Below are positions 18,749 through 28,916 of a DNA stretch of 37,959 nt, one piece after another; the stretch's first letter is position 1, and every line of letters starts with the position of its first letter. Location: positions 1-37,959 of the forward strand of contig CAYNDV010000031.1 of assembly GCA_964396055.1 (NCBI GenBank). Direction: 5' to 3'. The notes below the pieces were generated by a model. That model was given only the letters and a program-made list of their open reading frames with translations, had not been told where the DNA came from and did not search any database. The DNA is from CAYJPV01 sp964396055 (GTDB lineage: Bacteria > Acidobacteriota > Vicinamibacteria > Vicinamibacterales > JAKQTR01). Position numbers and translations under genes: made by a program.

Positions 18749-20107
18749 CTACCGTCCCGGCACCCGCTCGTACCGCACGCGCCCGTCCGCCAGGATGATC
18801 GCCTGCGCCGCCGCGCCACGCTCTACACGCCCGCCGAGCACCTGCACCAGAAACTCAGGATCCGTGCCCGGCACCGGCTTCCACGTGCCCACGGCGTGTA
18901 CCGTGAGTCCCGACCGCGCGATCTGCCGTGCGCCTGCCACCAGCGTCCCGTACTCCGGCAGCCGGCCCAGCTTCCGCGAGTGCTCGAAGCGCGCCGGCAC
19001 GGCCACGAGCACGGCCGCCAGGGCCACCCACCCCGCCCACCGCCGCCACGTCCACGCACGCGGCCAGGTCCCGAGTGTCAGCGCCGCCAGCAGGGCCACT
19101 GACGGTGTCACCGCGAGATACCAGTAGTCCGACCGATCGCGGAACGGCGCCCAGATCACGATGGCCGTGGCGATCGGCGCCACGGTCACGACGAGCCAGC
19201 GGCTCCCGTGACGGCGCACGCGTGCCACGGCCACAACAGCGGCGACGATGAGCAGCCAGCCCAGGCCGGGCACGCGCCCGGGTTCGATGAGCGGCGCCGC
19301 GCCGTAGCGCACGAGTGTCGCTGCGCTGTCGGCGAAGCCCCGCAGGCCCGCCTCGGGTAACGCCGCCAGCGCGCCCGCCGCCCGCGTCGGCGCCACGCTG
19401 CGGCTGGTCCCGTAGATGGCGTAGTGAAGCGCGAAGGGAATCTGGAGCACGAGCACGACCGCCGCCACCAGCGCCGCGGCCCGCGCGACGCCGGCCCACT
19501 GCCGCTGGGCGGCGGGTCTCAGTACCAGCCACGCCAGCACGGGCAGCGTCACGATGATGCCGGACGCGTGCGCCTGCGTCGCCATCCACGCCACCGCCGC
19601 GATGACCAACTGGCGTCGCCACGGCACTTCCGGCGGCGCCAGCAGCACCAGCGCGATGGCGAACTTGGCCAGCGCCACGGCCACCTGCGGGTTCCAGATG
19701 CTCGCCGTCACCGCCGCTTCGAAGGGCGACGTGGCCACGAGCAGCACGGTGGCCGCCGCCAGGGCCACGCCCCCGAAGCGGCGCGCCAGCGCGACACACA
19801 GCGCCGCGTCAGCGGCCGACTGCAGGATCGATAGCCCGATGCCGCCCGCGTGCGGCAGGTTGTCCACGAACGGCCCGATCGTGACCCGCGACAGCCACAG
19901 CACCCAGTAGTAGACCGGGCCGAAGGCACGGCCGCCCGCCAGGCTGGGCGGGCCGGTCAGCGGCAGGTCGGTGGCCGGGAGCAGGGCGAACGTCCAGTCG
20001 CGGATCTGATCGGCGAGGAGCATGAAGGTCGACGAGATCCCGGCCACGCGGAACCACAGCGTGCAGGCGAAGAGCGCGACGGCGGCAGCGACGTGGGCGC
20101 GTCTCAC
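18749..20107 (-). CDS. GT39/ArnT-like polytopic membrane glycosyltransferase
   Basis: A roughly 452-residue membrane protein with about ten hydrophobic helices. The first helix is followed by a periplasmic loop ADQIRDWTFALL, matching the acidic loop that holds the catalytic Asp in GT39/PMT/ArnT-type glycosyltransferases, which use polyprenyl-phosphate sugars. GGRAFGPVYYW and PHAGGIGL follow in the expected place. The C-terminal 80 residues are soluble, with beta character (TVHAVGTWKPVPGTD, DGRVRYERVPGR). The start is uncertain: the frame is open to 20227, but that would overlap the divergent mntH start, so the GTG at 20107 just before the first helix is used; no strong ribosome-binding site is seen. 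The acceptor substrate is unknown. Confidence 0.78.
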   Translation of the reverse strand: MRRAHVAAAVALFACTLWFRVAGISSTFMLLADQIRDWTFALLPATDLPLTGPPSLAGGRAFGPVYYWVLWLSRVTIGPFVDNLPHAGGIGLSILQSAADAALCVALARRFGGVALAAATVLLVATSPFEAAVTASIWNPQVAVALAKFAIALVLLAPPEVPWRRQLVIAAVAWMATQAHASGIIVTLPVLAWLVLRPAAQRQWAGVARAAALVAAVVLVLQIPFALHYAIYGTSRSVAPTRAAGALAALPEAGLRGFADSAATLVRYGAAPLIEPGRVPGLGWLLIVAAVVAVARVRRHGSRWLVVTVAPIATAIVIWAPFRDRSDYWYLAVTPSVALLAALTLGTWPRAWTWRRWAGWVALAAVLVAVPARFEHSRKLGRLPEYGTLVAGARQIARSGLTVHAVGTWKPVPGTDPEFLVQVLGGRVERGAAAQAIILADGRVRYERVPGR

Positions 20108-20204
20108 GGGACGCCCGCGATGATACCGGGACCGGGTCGGCCGGCGCCAGCGCAGGCCTCTGGGCGGCAGGGCTTTCACAGTGGCATCAGCGGACCCGGA
20201 CTGG

Positions 20205-20210
20205 TAGAGT
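20205..20210 (+). promoter_or_regulatory. Possible -10 (TAGAGT) giving leaderless mntH mRNA
   Basis: TGGTAGAGT ends 6 bp before the GTG at 20217, placing the predicted start site at or next to the start codon. There is no Shine-Dalgarno. This is tentative. Confidence 0.3.
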
Positions 20211-20216
20211 ACGCCC

Positions 20217-21563
20217 GTGGATTCCACACAATCGGACGCGTCGGCTCCGCCTCCGGTCCAGGCGCCGTCGAAGAGCCTGCCCGAGGCTCACGGCACGGTG
20301 CCCATCCCGGTGACGGCCAGCTTCTGGCGCAAGCTTTTCGCCTTTGCCGGCCCGGGGTACCTCGTCGCCGTCGGCTACATGGACCCCGGCAACTGGGCCA
20401 CGGACATCGCCGGCGGCGCGCGCTTCGGCTACTCGCTGCTCAGCGTGATCATGATCTCGAACCTGATGGCGATCCTGCTGCAGGCGCTCTCGGCGCGCCT
20501 CGGCATCGCCACCGGGCTCGACCTCGCGCAGGCGTGCAAGGCGTACTACTCGAAGCCGGCCAGCTTCATCCTCTGGATCCTCGCCGAGATCGCCATCGCC
20601 GCCTGCGACCTGGCCGAGGTCATCGGCGCCGCCATTGCGCTGAACCTGCTGTTCGGGATTCCCCTCGCCGCGGGCGTCACCCTCACCGCCCTCGACGTCC
20701 TGATCATCCTGTTCATGCAGGCCCACCGCTTCCGCGTCCTCGAGACCATCGTCGTGACGCTGATTGTCGGCATCGCGGGCGCCTTTGCCATCGAGCTGTT
20801 CCTGTCGAAGCCCGACCTCGGCCTCGTCGCGGCCGGGTTCGTGCCCCGCGTGGAGATCCTGCGCGACCCCGGGATGCTCTACATCGCCATCGGCATCCTG
20901 GGCGCGACGGTCATGCCGCACAACCTGTACCTGCACTCGTCGATCGTGCAGACGCGGAAGTACGAGGACAGCTTCGAGGGCAAGCGCGAGGCGATCCGGT
21001 TCGCCACCATCGACTCGACGATCGCGCTGATGTCGGCGCTCTTCATCAACGCCGCGATCCTGGTCGTCGCCGCCGCCACGTTCCACGGCACCGAGTACGA
21101 GTGGGTGGCCGACATCAGCGACGCCTACAAGCTGCTGGCGCCGCTGCTCGGCACGGCGCTGGCCAGCACGCTCTTCGCCGTCGCGCTGCTGTTCTCGGGC
21201 CAGAACTCGACGCTCACCGGCACCCTGGCCGGCCAGATCGTGATGGAGGGCTTCCTCAACATCCGCCTGCGCCCCTGGCTCCGGCGGCTCATCACGCGGG
21301 CCATCGCCATCGTGCCCGCCCTCATTACGATCGTGGTGTACGGCGACAAGGGGTCGGCCACGCTGCTGATTCTCAGCCAGGTGATCCTCAGCCTCCAGCT
21401 GCCGTTCGCGGTCTTCCCGCTGGTGTCGTTCACCAGCGATCCGGCGAAGATGGGCCGGTTCGCGGCTCCGCGCTGGATGCGCTGGCTGGCCTGGCCGGTC
21501 GCCTTCGTGATTGCGGCCCTCAACGTCTGGCTGCTGATCCAGACGTTCCGCGAGTGGTGGTGA
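20217..21563 (+). CDS. mntH: NRAMP-family divalent metal transporter
   Basis: A 448-residue inner-membrane proton-coupled importer for Mn2+ or Fe2+ with 11 predicted helices. Metal-site motifs are intact: D56-P-G-N-W60 in helix 1 and M233-P-H-N-L-Y-L-H-S241 in helix 6; QNSTLTGTLAGQ is the conserved loop after helix 8. The 40-residue N-terminal extension is polar and Pro-rich. The GTG start at 20217 has no good ribosome-binding site. uspA follows after 29 bp, probably in the same operon; the stress protein and metal import may be co-expressed. No MntR or Fur-type box is obvious upstream. It is divergent from the GT39-like gene. Confidence 0.93.
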   Translation: MDSTQSDASAPPPVQAPSKSLPEAHGTVPIPVTASFWRKLFAFAGPGYLVAVGYMDPGNWATDIAGGARFGYSLLSVIMISNLMAILLQALSARLGIATGLDLAQACKAYYSKPASFILWILAEIAIAACDLAEVIGAAIALNLLFGIPLAAGVTLTALDVLIILFMQAHRFRVLETIVVTLIVGIAGAFAIELFLSKPDLGLVAAGFVPRVEILRDPGMLYIAIGILGATVMPHNLYLHSSIVQTRKYEDSFEGKREAIRFATIDSTIALMSALFINAAILVVAAATFHGTEYEWVADISDAYKLLAPLLGTALASTLFAVALLFSGQNSTLTGTLAGQIVMEGFLNIRLRPWLRRLITRAIAIVPALITIVVYGDKGSATLLILSQVILSLQLPFAVFPLVSFTSDPAKMGRFAAPRWMRWLAWPVAFVIAALNVWLLIQTFREWW

Positions 21564-21592
21564 CGCGAGCCGTGCCGGCCCGCGTGGAGACG

Positions 21593-22021
21593 ATGATGTA
21601 CAAGCAGATCCTGGTGGCGGTGGAACATTCGGCCGCCGACGCGACGATCCTCGAGCATATCCGGCCGCTCGCGCGCCTGTGCGGCGCGCGGCTGCTGCTG
21701 CTGCACGTGGCCGACGGCTGGGCCGCCCGCAATTTCGACGAACTCCAGCTGCGCGAGTCGCCCGAGATGCAGGAAGACCGCGCCTACCTCGAGCGGCTGC
21801 GGGCCGAACTGGCGGCCGAGGGGTTCGTGGTCGAGACCCGGCTGGCGAAGGGCGACCCCGCCGACGAGATCATCCGCGCGGCCGAAGCCGAGACCGTCGA
21901 TCTCGTTGCCATGGCCACCCACGGCCACCGCTTCATCAAGGACATCGTCCTCGGCGCCACCGTCGACAAGGTGCGCCACACGGTGACCGTGCCGGTGCTG
22001 CTGCTGAAGGCGAAGGAATAG
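21593..22021 (+). CDS. Universal stress protein, UspA family
   Basis: A 142-residue single-domain Usp protein (MYKQILVAVEHS at the N terminus), cytosolic, likely nucleotide-binding and dimeric. The ATP loop reads ATHGHRFIKDIVLGATVDKV, close to G-2X-G-9X-G-(S/T), and ends VTVPVLLLK. GGAG at 21586-21589 serves two adjacent ATG codons: 21593 (3-nt spacing) or 21596 (6-nt, the better fit). It lies 29 bp behind mntH. Octamer repeats begin immediately after the stop. Confidence 0.9.
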   Translation: MMYKQILVAVEHSAADATILEHIRPLARLCGARLLLLHVADGWAARNFDELQLRESPEMQEDRAYLERLRAELAAEGFVVETRLAKGDPADEIIRAAEAETVDLVAMATHGHRFIKDIVLGATVDKVRHTVTVPVLLLKAKE

Positions 22022-22083
22022 GGGCCGTTCGGCCATCGGGCCGTTGGGCCGGATGGCCTGGTGCCTGACGGCCTAACGGCCGG
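22022..22083. repeat. CGGCC-octamer run between convergent genes
   Basis: Degenerate octamers (GGCCGTTC, GGCCATCG, GGCCGTTG, GGCCTAAC) begin at the base after the uspA stop. They continue into the 3' end of the ligase gene on the other strand, supplying its TAG stop (22073-22075) and last Gly-Arg codons. Confidence 0.75.
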
Positions 22084-24121
22084 CCTTGAAGATCCGCCCG
22101 AGATCCGCCACGTTCGACTCGAGGGCTGGCGTCCAGAGATCGCCCACCTCGGCCAGGCGGGTGTGAGCGTTGAGGATCGTGAAGTCGCGCGGGTCGATGT
22201 CGGCGTCCACGTCATCCCAGCCGAGCGGCATCGACACGCCGGCGAACTCGGATCCGCGCGCGCTGTAGGCGCACGCCAGCGACTTGCCGCGGATGTTCTG
22301 CAGGTAGTCCACGTACACCTTGCGGCCGCGTGCCTGCACCGCCCGCTCGACGGTGGCCAGCTCCGGATGTTTCTGCGCCACCACCGTGGCGACGAGCTGC
22401 GCGAATATCAGCGCCGCCTCGTAGGGCAGGCCGGTGGGCAGCCGCACGAAGATATGCAGGCCAGACGAGCCGGACGTCTTGGGTACGCCCGCGATTCCGA
22501 AGGCCGCCAGTTCGTCGCGGACCCACCGCGCCACGTCGCGCACCTGCGAGAAGCTGATGCCGGGCATCGGGTCGAGATCGAACGCCACGTGGTCGGGGCT
22601 GTCCGGTGCCTGCACCGTCGAGAACCACGGGTCCTGAGAGACTACCGCCAGCTGCGCCGTGTAGAGCAGCGTGCGCAGCGACCCGCCGATAACGCGGGCC
22701 GGCACGTCGGTATCGCCGTCCACCGCCTCCACGCGCACGCCCGCCGGCGGCTGGTCTGGCGCCCGATGCTGATAGAAGGTCTTGCCGGCGATGCCGTTGG
22801 GCAGGCGTTTCATCACCAGCGGCCGATCGGCCACCACGGGCAGGATGAATGGCGCCACGCGCACGTAGTAGCGCAGGAGATCGCCCTTGGTCAGTCGCAG
22901 GCCGGGCCAGAACACCTTGCGCAGGTTCGTCACGTCGAGGCGCGACTCGTCGGGCAGCACGAGCGTGCCGCCGCCGGGTCCCTGCTCGAGTTCCTGCAGC
23001 TGCCCGATGACGGCCTCGCGCAGGCGGGCGTCGGCGTCGGCCGGCTGTGTTGACCGGCGCCCGCCGGAGGAGGTGCGCCGTCGCGCCCCCGCCGCGGCCC
23101 GCTGACGCGCCGGCGACGGCTCGCGGCGTACCTGCGCGGCGGGCACATCGTCCCGCACGCCCAGGAAGACCGGATGGCGCAGGTGGCCTGCGGGCGTCCA
23201 TTCGGCGAACTTCACGTCCACGACGAGGTCCGGTGCGACCCAGCGAACCGGTTCGGTCGTCTCCGGAGGCGCCACAAAGGGGCTCGACCTGGACCCGTGC
23301 GCCAGGAGCCAGTCGAGCAGGCGCTCGGCGCCGGCATGGTCGAACCCTGTGCCGACCGAACCCACGAACGCCAGCCCGTCCGGGTGCGCCACGCCGAGCA
23401 GCAGCGCGCCAAGGCCCGCGCCGGTGCCGCGCCGCGGCGTCCAGCCGCCCACGGCGAACTCCTGGCGATGAACCAGCTTCAGCTTCTTCCAGTCGGTGGT
23501 GCGTGTGCCGCACTGGTACCGCGAGTCCAGGTGCTTCGCGATCAATCCCTCCCACCCGTCATCGGTGGCGCGGCGCATGAGGGCGCTGCCGTCACCCGCC
23601 ACGAACTCGCTGAGGCGGAGCAGCGGGGAGCCCGTGTCGGTCCAGGCCTCTTCGAGCCGCAGGCGGCGCGCCGAGAGCGGGAGCGGGCGGATGTCCTCGT
23701 CGCCGTCGCGCAGCAGGTCGAAGGCCACGAGGGCAGCCGGCTGCTCGTCGGCCCGCGCCGCCGTTCGCTTTGTGCCCCGCACGCCGATGCGGCCCTGCAG
23801 CGCCGTGAAGCTGGTGGGCTGCCCGGCGGCATCCAGGGCCACGATCTCGCCGTCGAGGACCAGCGGCGCGCGCAGACCCCTGGCCAGCCGGTCGCACTCG
23901 CGCACGATCTCCGGGAACTGCGACGACTTCTCGTTGCCGTTGCGTGAGTAGATCGCCACCCGCGGCGAGCCGTGCGGATCCAGGCTGACCAGCGCCCGGA
24001 TCCCGTCGTACTTCAGCTCGTAGGCGAGGTGCGGATCGGCCAGCGGCGCGTCGGCCACCGACGCCAGCATCGGCCGCAGTCGCCGCACTTCATCGCGCCA
24101 CGGGACGGGCCGGGGGGACAT
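22073..24121 (-). CDS. ligD: ATP-dependent DNA ligase D, ligase-polymerase form
   Basis: A 682-residue enzyme for bacterial non-homologous end joining. Residues about 15-320 are the ATP-dependent ligase: adenylated Lys37 in ELKYDGIR, VLDGEIVALD (motif III), EGLIAKHLDSRYQCG (motif IV) and DWKKLK (motif V), then the OB domain (about 225-320). After an Arg/Ser-rich linker (about 325-370) comes the archaeo-eukaryotic primase-type polymerase domain (about 375-670): FDLDPMPG supplies the metal Asp pair, then SGSSGLHIFV and the later Asp in VDYLQN. The phosphoesterase domain of full LigD is absent, so the order is LIG-POL. No Ku gene is in the window. The DUF2934 gene ends 18 bp upstream of this ATG, probably one transcript. 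The ribosome-binding site is weak. Confidence 0.93.
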   Translation of the reverse strand: MSPRPVPWRDEVRRLRPMLASVADAPLADPHLAYELKYDGIRALVSLDPHGSPRVAIYSRNGNEKSSQFPEIVRECDRLARGLRAPLVLDGEIVALDAAGQPTSFTALQGRIGVRGTKRTAARADEQPAALVAFDLLRDGDEDIRPLPLSARRLRLEEAWTDTGSPLLRLSEFVAGDGSALMRRATDDGWEGLIAKHLDSRYQCGTRTTDWKKLKLVHRQEFAVGGWTPRRGTGAGLGALLLGVAHPDGLAFVGSVGTGFDHAGAERLLDWLLAHGSRSSPFVAPPETTEPVRWVAPDLVVDVKFAEWTPAGHLRHPVFLGVRDDVPAAQVRREPSPARQRAAAGARRRTSSGGRRSTQPADADARLREAVIGQLQELEQGPGGGTLVLPDESRLDVTNLRKVFWPGLRLTKGDLLRYYVRVAPFILPVVADRPLVMKRLPNGIAGKTFYQHRAPDQPPAGVRVEAVDGDTDVPARVIGGSLRTLLYTAQLAVVSQDPWFSTVQAPDSPDHVAFDLDPMPGISFSQVRDVARWVRDELAAFGIAGVPKTSGSSGLHIFVRLPTGLPYEAALIFAQLVATVVAQKHPELATVERAVQARGRKVYVDYLQNIRGKSLACAYSARGSEFAGVSMPLGWDDVDADIDPRDFTILNAHTRLAEVGDLWTPALESNVADLGRIFKAGR

Positions 24122-24139
24122 GGGCTCAGTACAGACGTG

Positions 24140-24601
24140 TCAGAAGCCCCGTTCCTGTCTCAGCTCCCACACGGCCTGCTGCCAGTCGTGGTCCGGGTTG
24201 CCAGGGGTGCCACGGCGCAGGTAGATGAAATAGGCGCGCGTGGCAATCTCGTCGTGGGTCGGTTCTACCGTCTCGGCCGGCGCCGGCACCGGCGAGGTCT
24301 CCAGAGCCCCTGCGGTCTCGCGGGCCGACCCGGCCACGGCAACGAGACGGCGGGTGGTCGTCGCGGGCTTCTTCGCCCGCGCGCGGGGCATTGCCGGAGC
24401 GGCCGTCACCTCCGGCGTGAGGTCGGCCGGGGCGTCCACCGGGGTCGCCGACCGGGCGCGGTCGTGGGCCACCGCCTTCTTCAGGCGGGCGGATGCCGGG
24501 GCTGCTGCGGTCCTTGAAGCGGTCGTCGTGGTCCGCCGGCGGGGTGCCGCCGGCGACGAGGCTTCGGTGGAGGTGGTCGTACGCGTCGTCTTCTTGGGCA
24601 T
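24140..24601 (-). CDS. DUF2934 protein with long basic low-complexity N terminus
   Basis: A 153-residue protein. The C-terminal 38 residues are a DUF2934 domain (EIATRAYFIYLRRGTPG, DHDWQQAVWEL), a short helical module common in Acidobacteriota and Proteobacteria. The first 115 residues are low-complexity Ala/Thr/Lys/Arg/Pro, beginning MPKKTTRTTTS, like histone-H1-type tails that bind DNA. GGAG 6 nt upstream fixes the ATG at 24601. It lies 18 bp upstream of ligD on the same strand, so a link with DNA ends or nucleoid is possible but unproven. DUF2934 has no known activity. Confidence 0.85.
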   Translation of the reverse strand: MPKKTTRTTTSTEASSPAAPRRRTTTTASRTAAAPASARLKKAVAHDRARSATPVDAPADLTPEVTAAPAMPRARAKKPATTTRRLVAVAGSARETAGALETSPVPAPAETVEPTHDEIATRAYFIYLRRGTPGNPDHDWQQAVWELRQERGF

Positions 24602-24895
24602 TTCTTCTCCAGTGTCTGCGGGCAGACGCACCGCCGGGCGGTCCGCGCCGTGCGCGGAGGCCGGAGTCGACTGGTCGCAGGGAACACCGCAATTCTAACA
24701 CGGGAGTCGTGACGGGCCGGTAAACCCCTCGGCGGTCGTCGTCGTCCAACGCTAATCACAACGGAAACCGCGCATTCCCATGGGGTTGCGGGTGACCGCC
24801 TGATCGCCGGTACACGGCGGCGGCGGAACCCGGCGCCGCCCCCAGCCGTATTGTTTCGATAGGTTGGCCGTTGAGCCCCGGAGGAGAGTGTGCTC

Positions 24896-26083
24896 GTGAC
24901 CAAGACCCGCATCATCGTGGCAGGGACTGTCGTCGGCGTGGTGATCCTCGCTGTCGGCGGCTGGGTGGCCTTCGGCGACTCGGGCCCGGATATCGACGCG
25001 TCGCGCGTGGCCACCGTTGAGCGTGGCGATATCGCCAAGTCGGTCGTGGCGACCGGCCGCGTGGAGCCCATCGCGAAGGTCGAGATCAAGTCGAAGGCCA
25101 ACGGCATCGTCAAGGACCTCAAGGTGGACGTGGGCGACCGCGTGCGCGTGGGGCAGATCCTGGTGGAGCTCGACAAGGACAACCTGGCCGCGCGGGCGCG
25201 CGAGGCCCGTGCGGCGCTGACCGGCGCCCAGGCCAACCTGGCGGCGGCCGAGGCGGAGTACGCCAAGAACAAGGTCGAGGCGCAGGGGCCGGACGTGCCG
25301 TTCGCGAAGCGGAACCTCGAACGCGCCGAGCAGCTCTCGCGCGAGAAGCTCATCGCCCAGCAGGGCCTCGACGATGCCCGCAGCGCGCTGGACCAGGCGA
25401 TCAACCGTCAGGATGCGGCGAAGACGCAGCTGGGCGTGGCGCAGGCGCGCGTGGCGCAGGCGCGTGCCGCCGTGGCGGCCGGCGAGGCCACCGTGGAGCG
25501 CGCCGAAGAGGAACTGGCGAACGCCACCATCCGGTCGCCAATCGACGGCATGGTGCTCTCGCGCCCGGTGGAACTGGGCAGCCCGGTGTCCTCGATCCTC
25601 AACCTCGGCGCCAACGCCACGCTGGTGATGGTGCTGGGTGATATCGGCCAGGTCTACGTCAAGGGCAACGTCGACGAGGCGGACATCGGATCGGTGCGCC
25701 TCGGCCAGCCGGCCCGCATCAAGGTAGAGACGTTCCGCGACAAGCAGTTCGACGGCAAGGTGACGCAGATCTCGCCGATGGGCACTGACAAGGACAACGT
25801 CATCAGCTTCGAAGTGAAGGTGTCGATCGACAACTCCGCCGGCGAACTGCTCGCCAACATGACGGCCAACGCCGAGATCATCCTGGAAGAGCACAAGGGC
25901 ACGCTGCTGGTGGCGGAGGCCGCCATCGTCTACGACGCCCAGCGCAACGCCTCGGTGGACCTCGTGACGGCCACGTCGAAGACGGGGCGCGAGCGCAAGC
26001 CCATCAAGATCGGCGTCAGCAACGGCACCCGGACGCAGGTGGTGTCGGGACTGACCGAAGGCCAGAAAGTCGTCTTGCAGTAG
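24896..26083 (+). CDS. MacA/HlyD-type periplasmic adaptor of an ABC efflux or lipid-export system
   Basis: A 395-residue membrane-fusion protein. One N-terminal helix anchors it (about 4-25), then a beta-barrel/lipoyl half (SVVATGRVEPIAKVEIKSK, VGDRVRVGQILVELD), a long alpha-helical hairpin (about 90-210, AREARAALTGAQ to ATVERAEEEL), the second lipoyl half (ATIRSPIDGMVLSRPVELG) and the beta-barrel and membrane-proximal domains. GGAGGAG at 24880-24886 favours the GTG at 24896; an in-frame GTG at 24890 is possible but sits only 3 nt away. The TAG stop overlaps a Family B palindrome. The two permease genes follow on the same strand. No ATPase gene is present between or after them. Confidence 0.9.
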   Translation: MTKTRIIVAGTVVGVVILAVGGWVAFGDSGPDIDASRVATVERGDIAKSVVATGRVEPIAKVEIKSKANGIVKDLKVDVGDRVRVGQILVELDKDNLAARAREARAALTGAQANLAAAEAEYAKNKVEAQGPDVPFAKRNLERAEQLSREKLIAQQGLDDARSALDQAINRQDAAKTQLGVAQARVAQARAAVAAGEATVERAEEELANATIRSPIDGMVLSRPVELGSPVSSILNLGANATLVMVLGDIGQVYVKGNVDEADIGSVRLGQPARIKVETFRDKQFDGKVTQISPMGTDKDNVISFEVKVSIDNSAGELLANMTANAEIILEEHKGTLLVAEAAIVYDAQRNASVDLVTATSKTGRERKPIKIGVSNGTRTQVVSGLTEGQKVVLQ

Positions 26084-26139
26084 TGCAGGGCTTTAGCCGT
26101 GCGGCCCAACGGCCGAATGGCCGAATGGCCCAACGGCCA
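26080..26139 (+). repeat. Family B palindrome copy 3 joined to octamers, inside an operon
   Basis: GTAGTGCAGGGCTTTAGCCGTGC begins one base before the TAG stop of the adaptor gene and includes it. The palindrome is imperfect (T and G variants). From 26101 it continues as CGGCCCAA, CGGCCGAA and TGGCCGAA octamers, ending 11 bp before the next start codon. Confidence 0.8.
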
Positions 26140-26150
26140 GCGAGTGTCCC

Positions 26151-27464
26151 ATGCGTGACGTCCTGACCCAGACCCTGTCGAACCTGCGCGCCAACAAGAT
26201 GCGCAGCTTCCTGACGATGTTCGGCATCGTCTGGGGGATGATCTCGATCGTCGTCCTGTCGGCGGTGGGTGAGGGGTTCGGCCAGGGCAACGCCCAGGTG
26301 CTGCGCGAGCTGGGCAAGAACATCGTCATCATCCGCAACGGCCGCACCAGCCTGCAGGCCGGCGGCGAGCGGGCGGGCACGGTGGTGCGCCTGACGATCG
26401 AGGACGTCTATACCCTGCAGCGCCGGTCGACGATCGTGGAGCACATCAGCCCGGAGCTGATGCGCGGCGGGCTGAAGGCCAAGAGCGCCTACAACGCCAG
26501 CACCGTGCAGGCGAGCGGCATCTGGCCCGTCTTCCAGTACATCCGGACCCTCGAAACGGACCGGGGGCGGCCGATCAGCGATCAGGACTGCCGCGAGGCC
26601 CGCCGCGTGGTGGTGATGGGGTTCGACGCCGCCAAGCAGCTGTTTGCCGACCGGGATCCGATCGGCGCCACCATCACGATCAACAACCTGCCCTACACGG
26701 TCGTCGGGCGCATCCGGAAGAAGCAGCAGGACTCCAACTACACGGGCCAGGACGATCAGCGGTTCTTCCTGCCCTGGGAGACCATGCGGAAGGACTTCCC
26801 GCTGCCGGGCCGCCTCAACACGCCGGACCACCTGTCGGCGATCATTGCGGCGCCCTACGCGTCGGTCACGCTGCAGATCCGCGAGCAGGTGGAGCGGGAG
26901 TCGCTGAAGGGCAGCCTGTGGAGCCTGCGCAGCCGCGGCATCGTCGAGGACCACGTGCGCGCCCTGCTGGCGCCGCAGCACAACTTCGACCCCACCGACA
27001 CCGAGGCCATCAGCTTCTGGAACACGGCCATCGAGGCCGTGATGTTCGAGAAGATGATCGAAGGCATGGACGAGTTCTTCGCGGCTGTGAGCATCGTCAC
27101 GTTGCTGCTCGGCGGCATCGGCGTGATGAACATCATGCTGGTGGCCGTGCGCGAGCGGACCGTCGAGATCGGCGTGCGCAAGGCCATCGGGGCCACGGCG
27201 CGCAGCATCCAGTGGCAGTTCTTCAGCGAGGGCCTGCTGCTGACGGCATTGAGCGGCTTCATCGGGCTCGGGATCGGGTGGGGCCTGTGTGCCCTGGTGA
27301 ACCTGGCGCCGCTGCCGATGCGGTTCGCCGGCATGATCATCACGTGGCCCACCGTCGCGTTTTCGCTGGGCCTGTTGACGCTGATTGGCGTGGCGGCGGC
27401 CACCTATCCGGCGCGGCGGGCGTCGCTGCTGCCGCCCATCGAGGCCCTGCGCTTCGAGGCGTAG
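26151..27464 (+). CDS. MacB/FtsX-type ABC permease, first copy
   Basis: A 437-residue inner-membrane permease without an ATPase domain. An N-terminal helix (about 19-45, SFLTMFGIVWGMISIVVLSAV) is followed by a large periplasmic MacB_PCD domain (about 50-300; NGRTSLQAGGERAG is shared with the second permease) and three C-terminal FtsX helices (about 305-425; GGIGVMNIMLVAVRERT, EIGVRKAIGA). It forms a complex with the adaptor at 24896 and likely heterodimerises with the permease at 27557. Octamer repeats fill the 67-bp gap upstream, and the ribosome-binding site (GCGAG) is weak. The energising ATPase must come from elsewhere. Confidence 0.9.
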   Translation: MRDVLTQTLSNLRANKMRSFLTMFGIVWGMISIVVLSAVGEGFGQGNAQVLRELGKNIVIIRNGRTSLQAGGERAGTVVRLTIEDVYTLQRRSTIVEHISPELMRGGLKAKSAYNASTVQASGIWPVFQYIRTLETDRGRPISDQDCREARRVVVMGFDAAKQLFADRDPIGATITINNLPYTVVGRIRKKQQDSNYTGQDDQRFFLPWETMRKDFPLPGRLNTPDHLSAIIAAPYASVTLQIREQVERESLKGSLWSLRSRGIVEDHVRALLAPQHNFDPTDTEAISFWNTAIEAVMFEKMIEGMDEFFAAVSIVTLLLGGIGVMNIMLVAVRERTVEIGVRKAIGATARSIQWQFFSEGLLLTALSGFIGLGIGWGLCALVNLAPLPMRFAGMIITWPTVAFSLGLLTLIGVAAATYPARRASLLPPIEALRFEA

Positions 27465-27526
27465 GCAGCGTCGGGGGAGCGGTGGCCGGACGCGGAGCGG
27501 ACGGAGATGAAGCGGGACGGTATCTC

Positions 27527-27547
27527 CTTCTTGCTTCTTGCTTCTGA
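27527..27547. repeat. Short heptad run CTTCTTG
   Basis: CTTCTTG, CTTCTTG and CTTCTGA form three 7-bp units just before the ribosome-binding site of the second permease. It is the reverse complement of the AGAAGCA family at 36954 and matches 2191. Confidence 0.65.
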
Positions 27548-27556
27548 GGTGATCCG

Positions 27557-28811
<1,255 letters not shown>

Positions 28812-28813
<2 letters not shown>

Positions 28814-28877
28814 ATCAATCCCGGATTGATTTATGCAAAACGGCGCAGGAATGTATAAATCAATCCGGGGTTGATTT
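28812..28877. terminator. AT-rich paired hairpin, copy 2
   Basis: Two arms of 26 nt (28812-28837 and 28852-28877), each with AATCAATCCCGGATTGATT or a one-base variant, flank the loop aaaacggcgcagga. The left arm begins within the TAA stop of the second permease. It has the same architecture as 5690-5752 with a longer loop, and could act as a terminator for the adaptor-permease operon. Confidence 0.8.
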
Positions 28878-28892
28878 GGGGTGTACAGTCGT

Positions 28893-28916
28893 CCGGCCGC
28901 GTTTGCACGCGGCCGG
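28893..28916 (-). terminator. GC-rich 9-bp hairpin closing the candidate small RNA
   Basis: CCGGCCGCG-TGCAAA-CGCGGCCGG is a perfect stem with a 6-nt loop, followed by ACGACTGTACAC. There is no U-tract, so intrinsic termination is not certain; it may instead be a 3' end stabiliser. Confidence 0.5.

Noticed and set aside
20108..20227. 40-residue N-terminal extension of the GT39-like protein
   Set aside because: It would overlap the divergent mntH start and is Arg/Pro-rich without family character.
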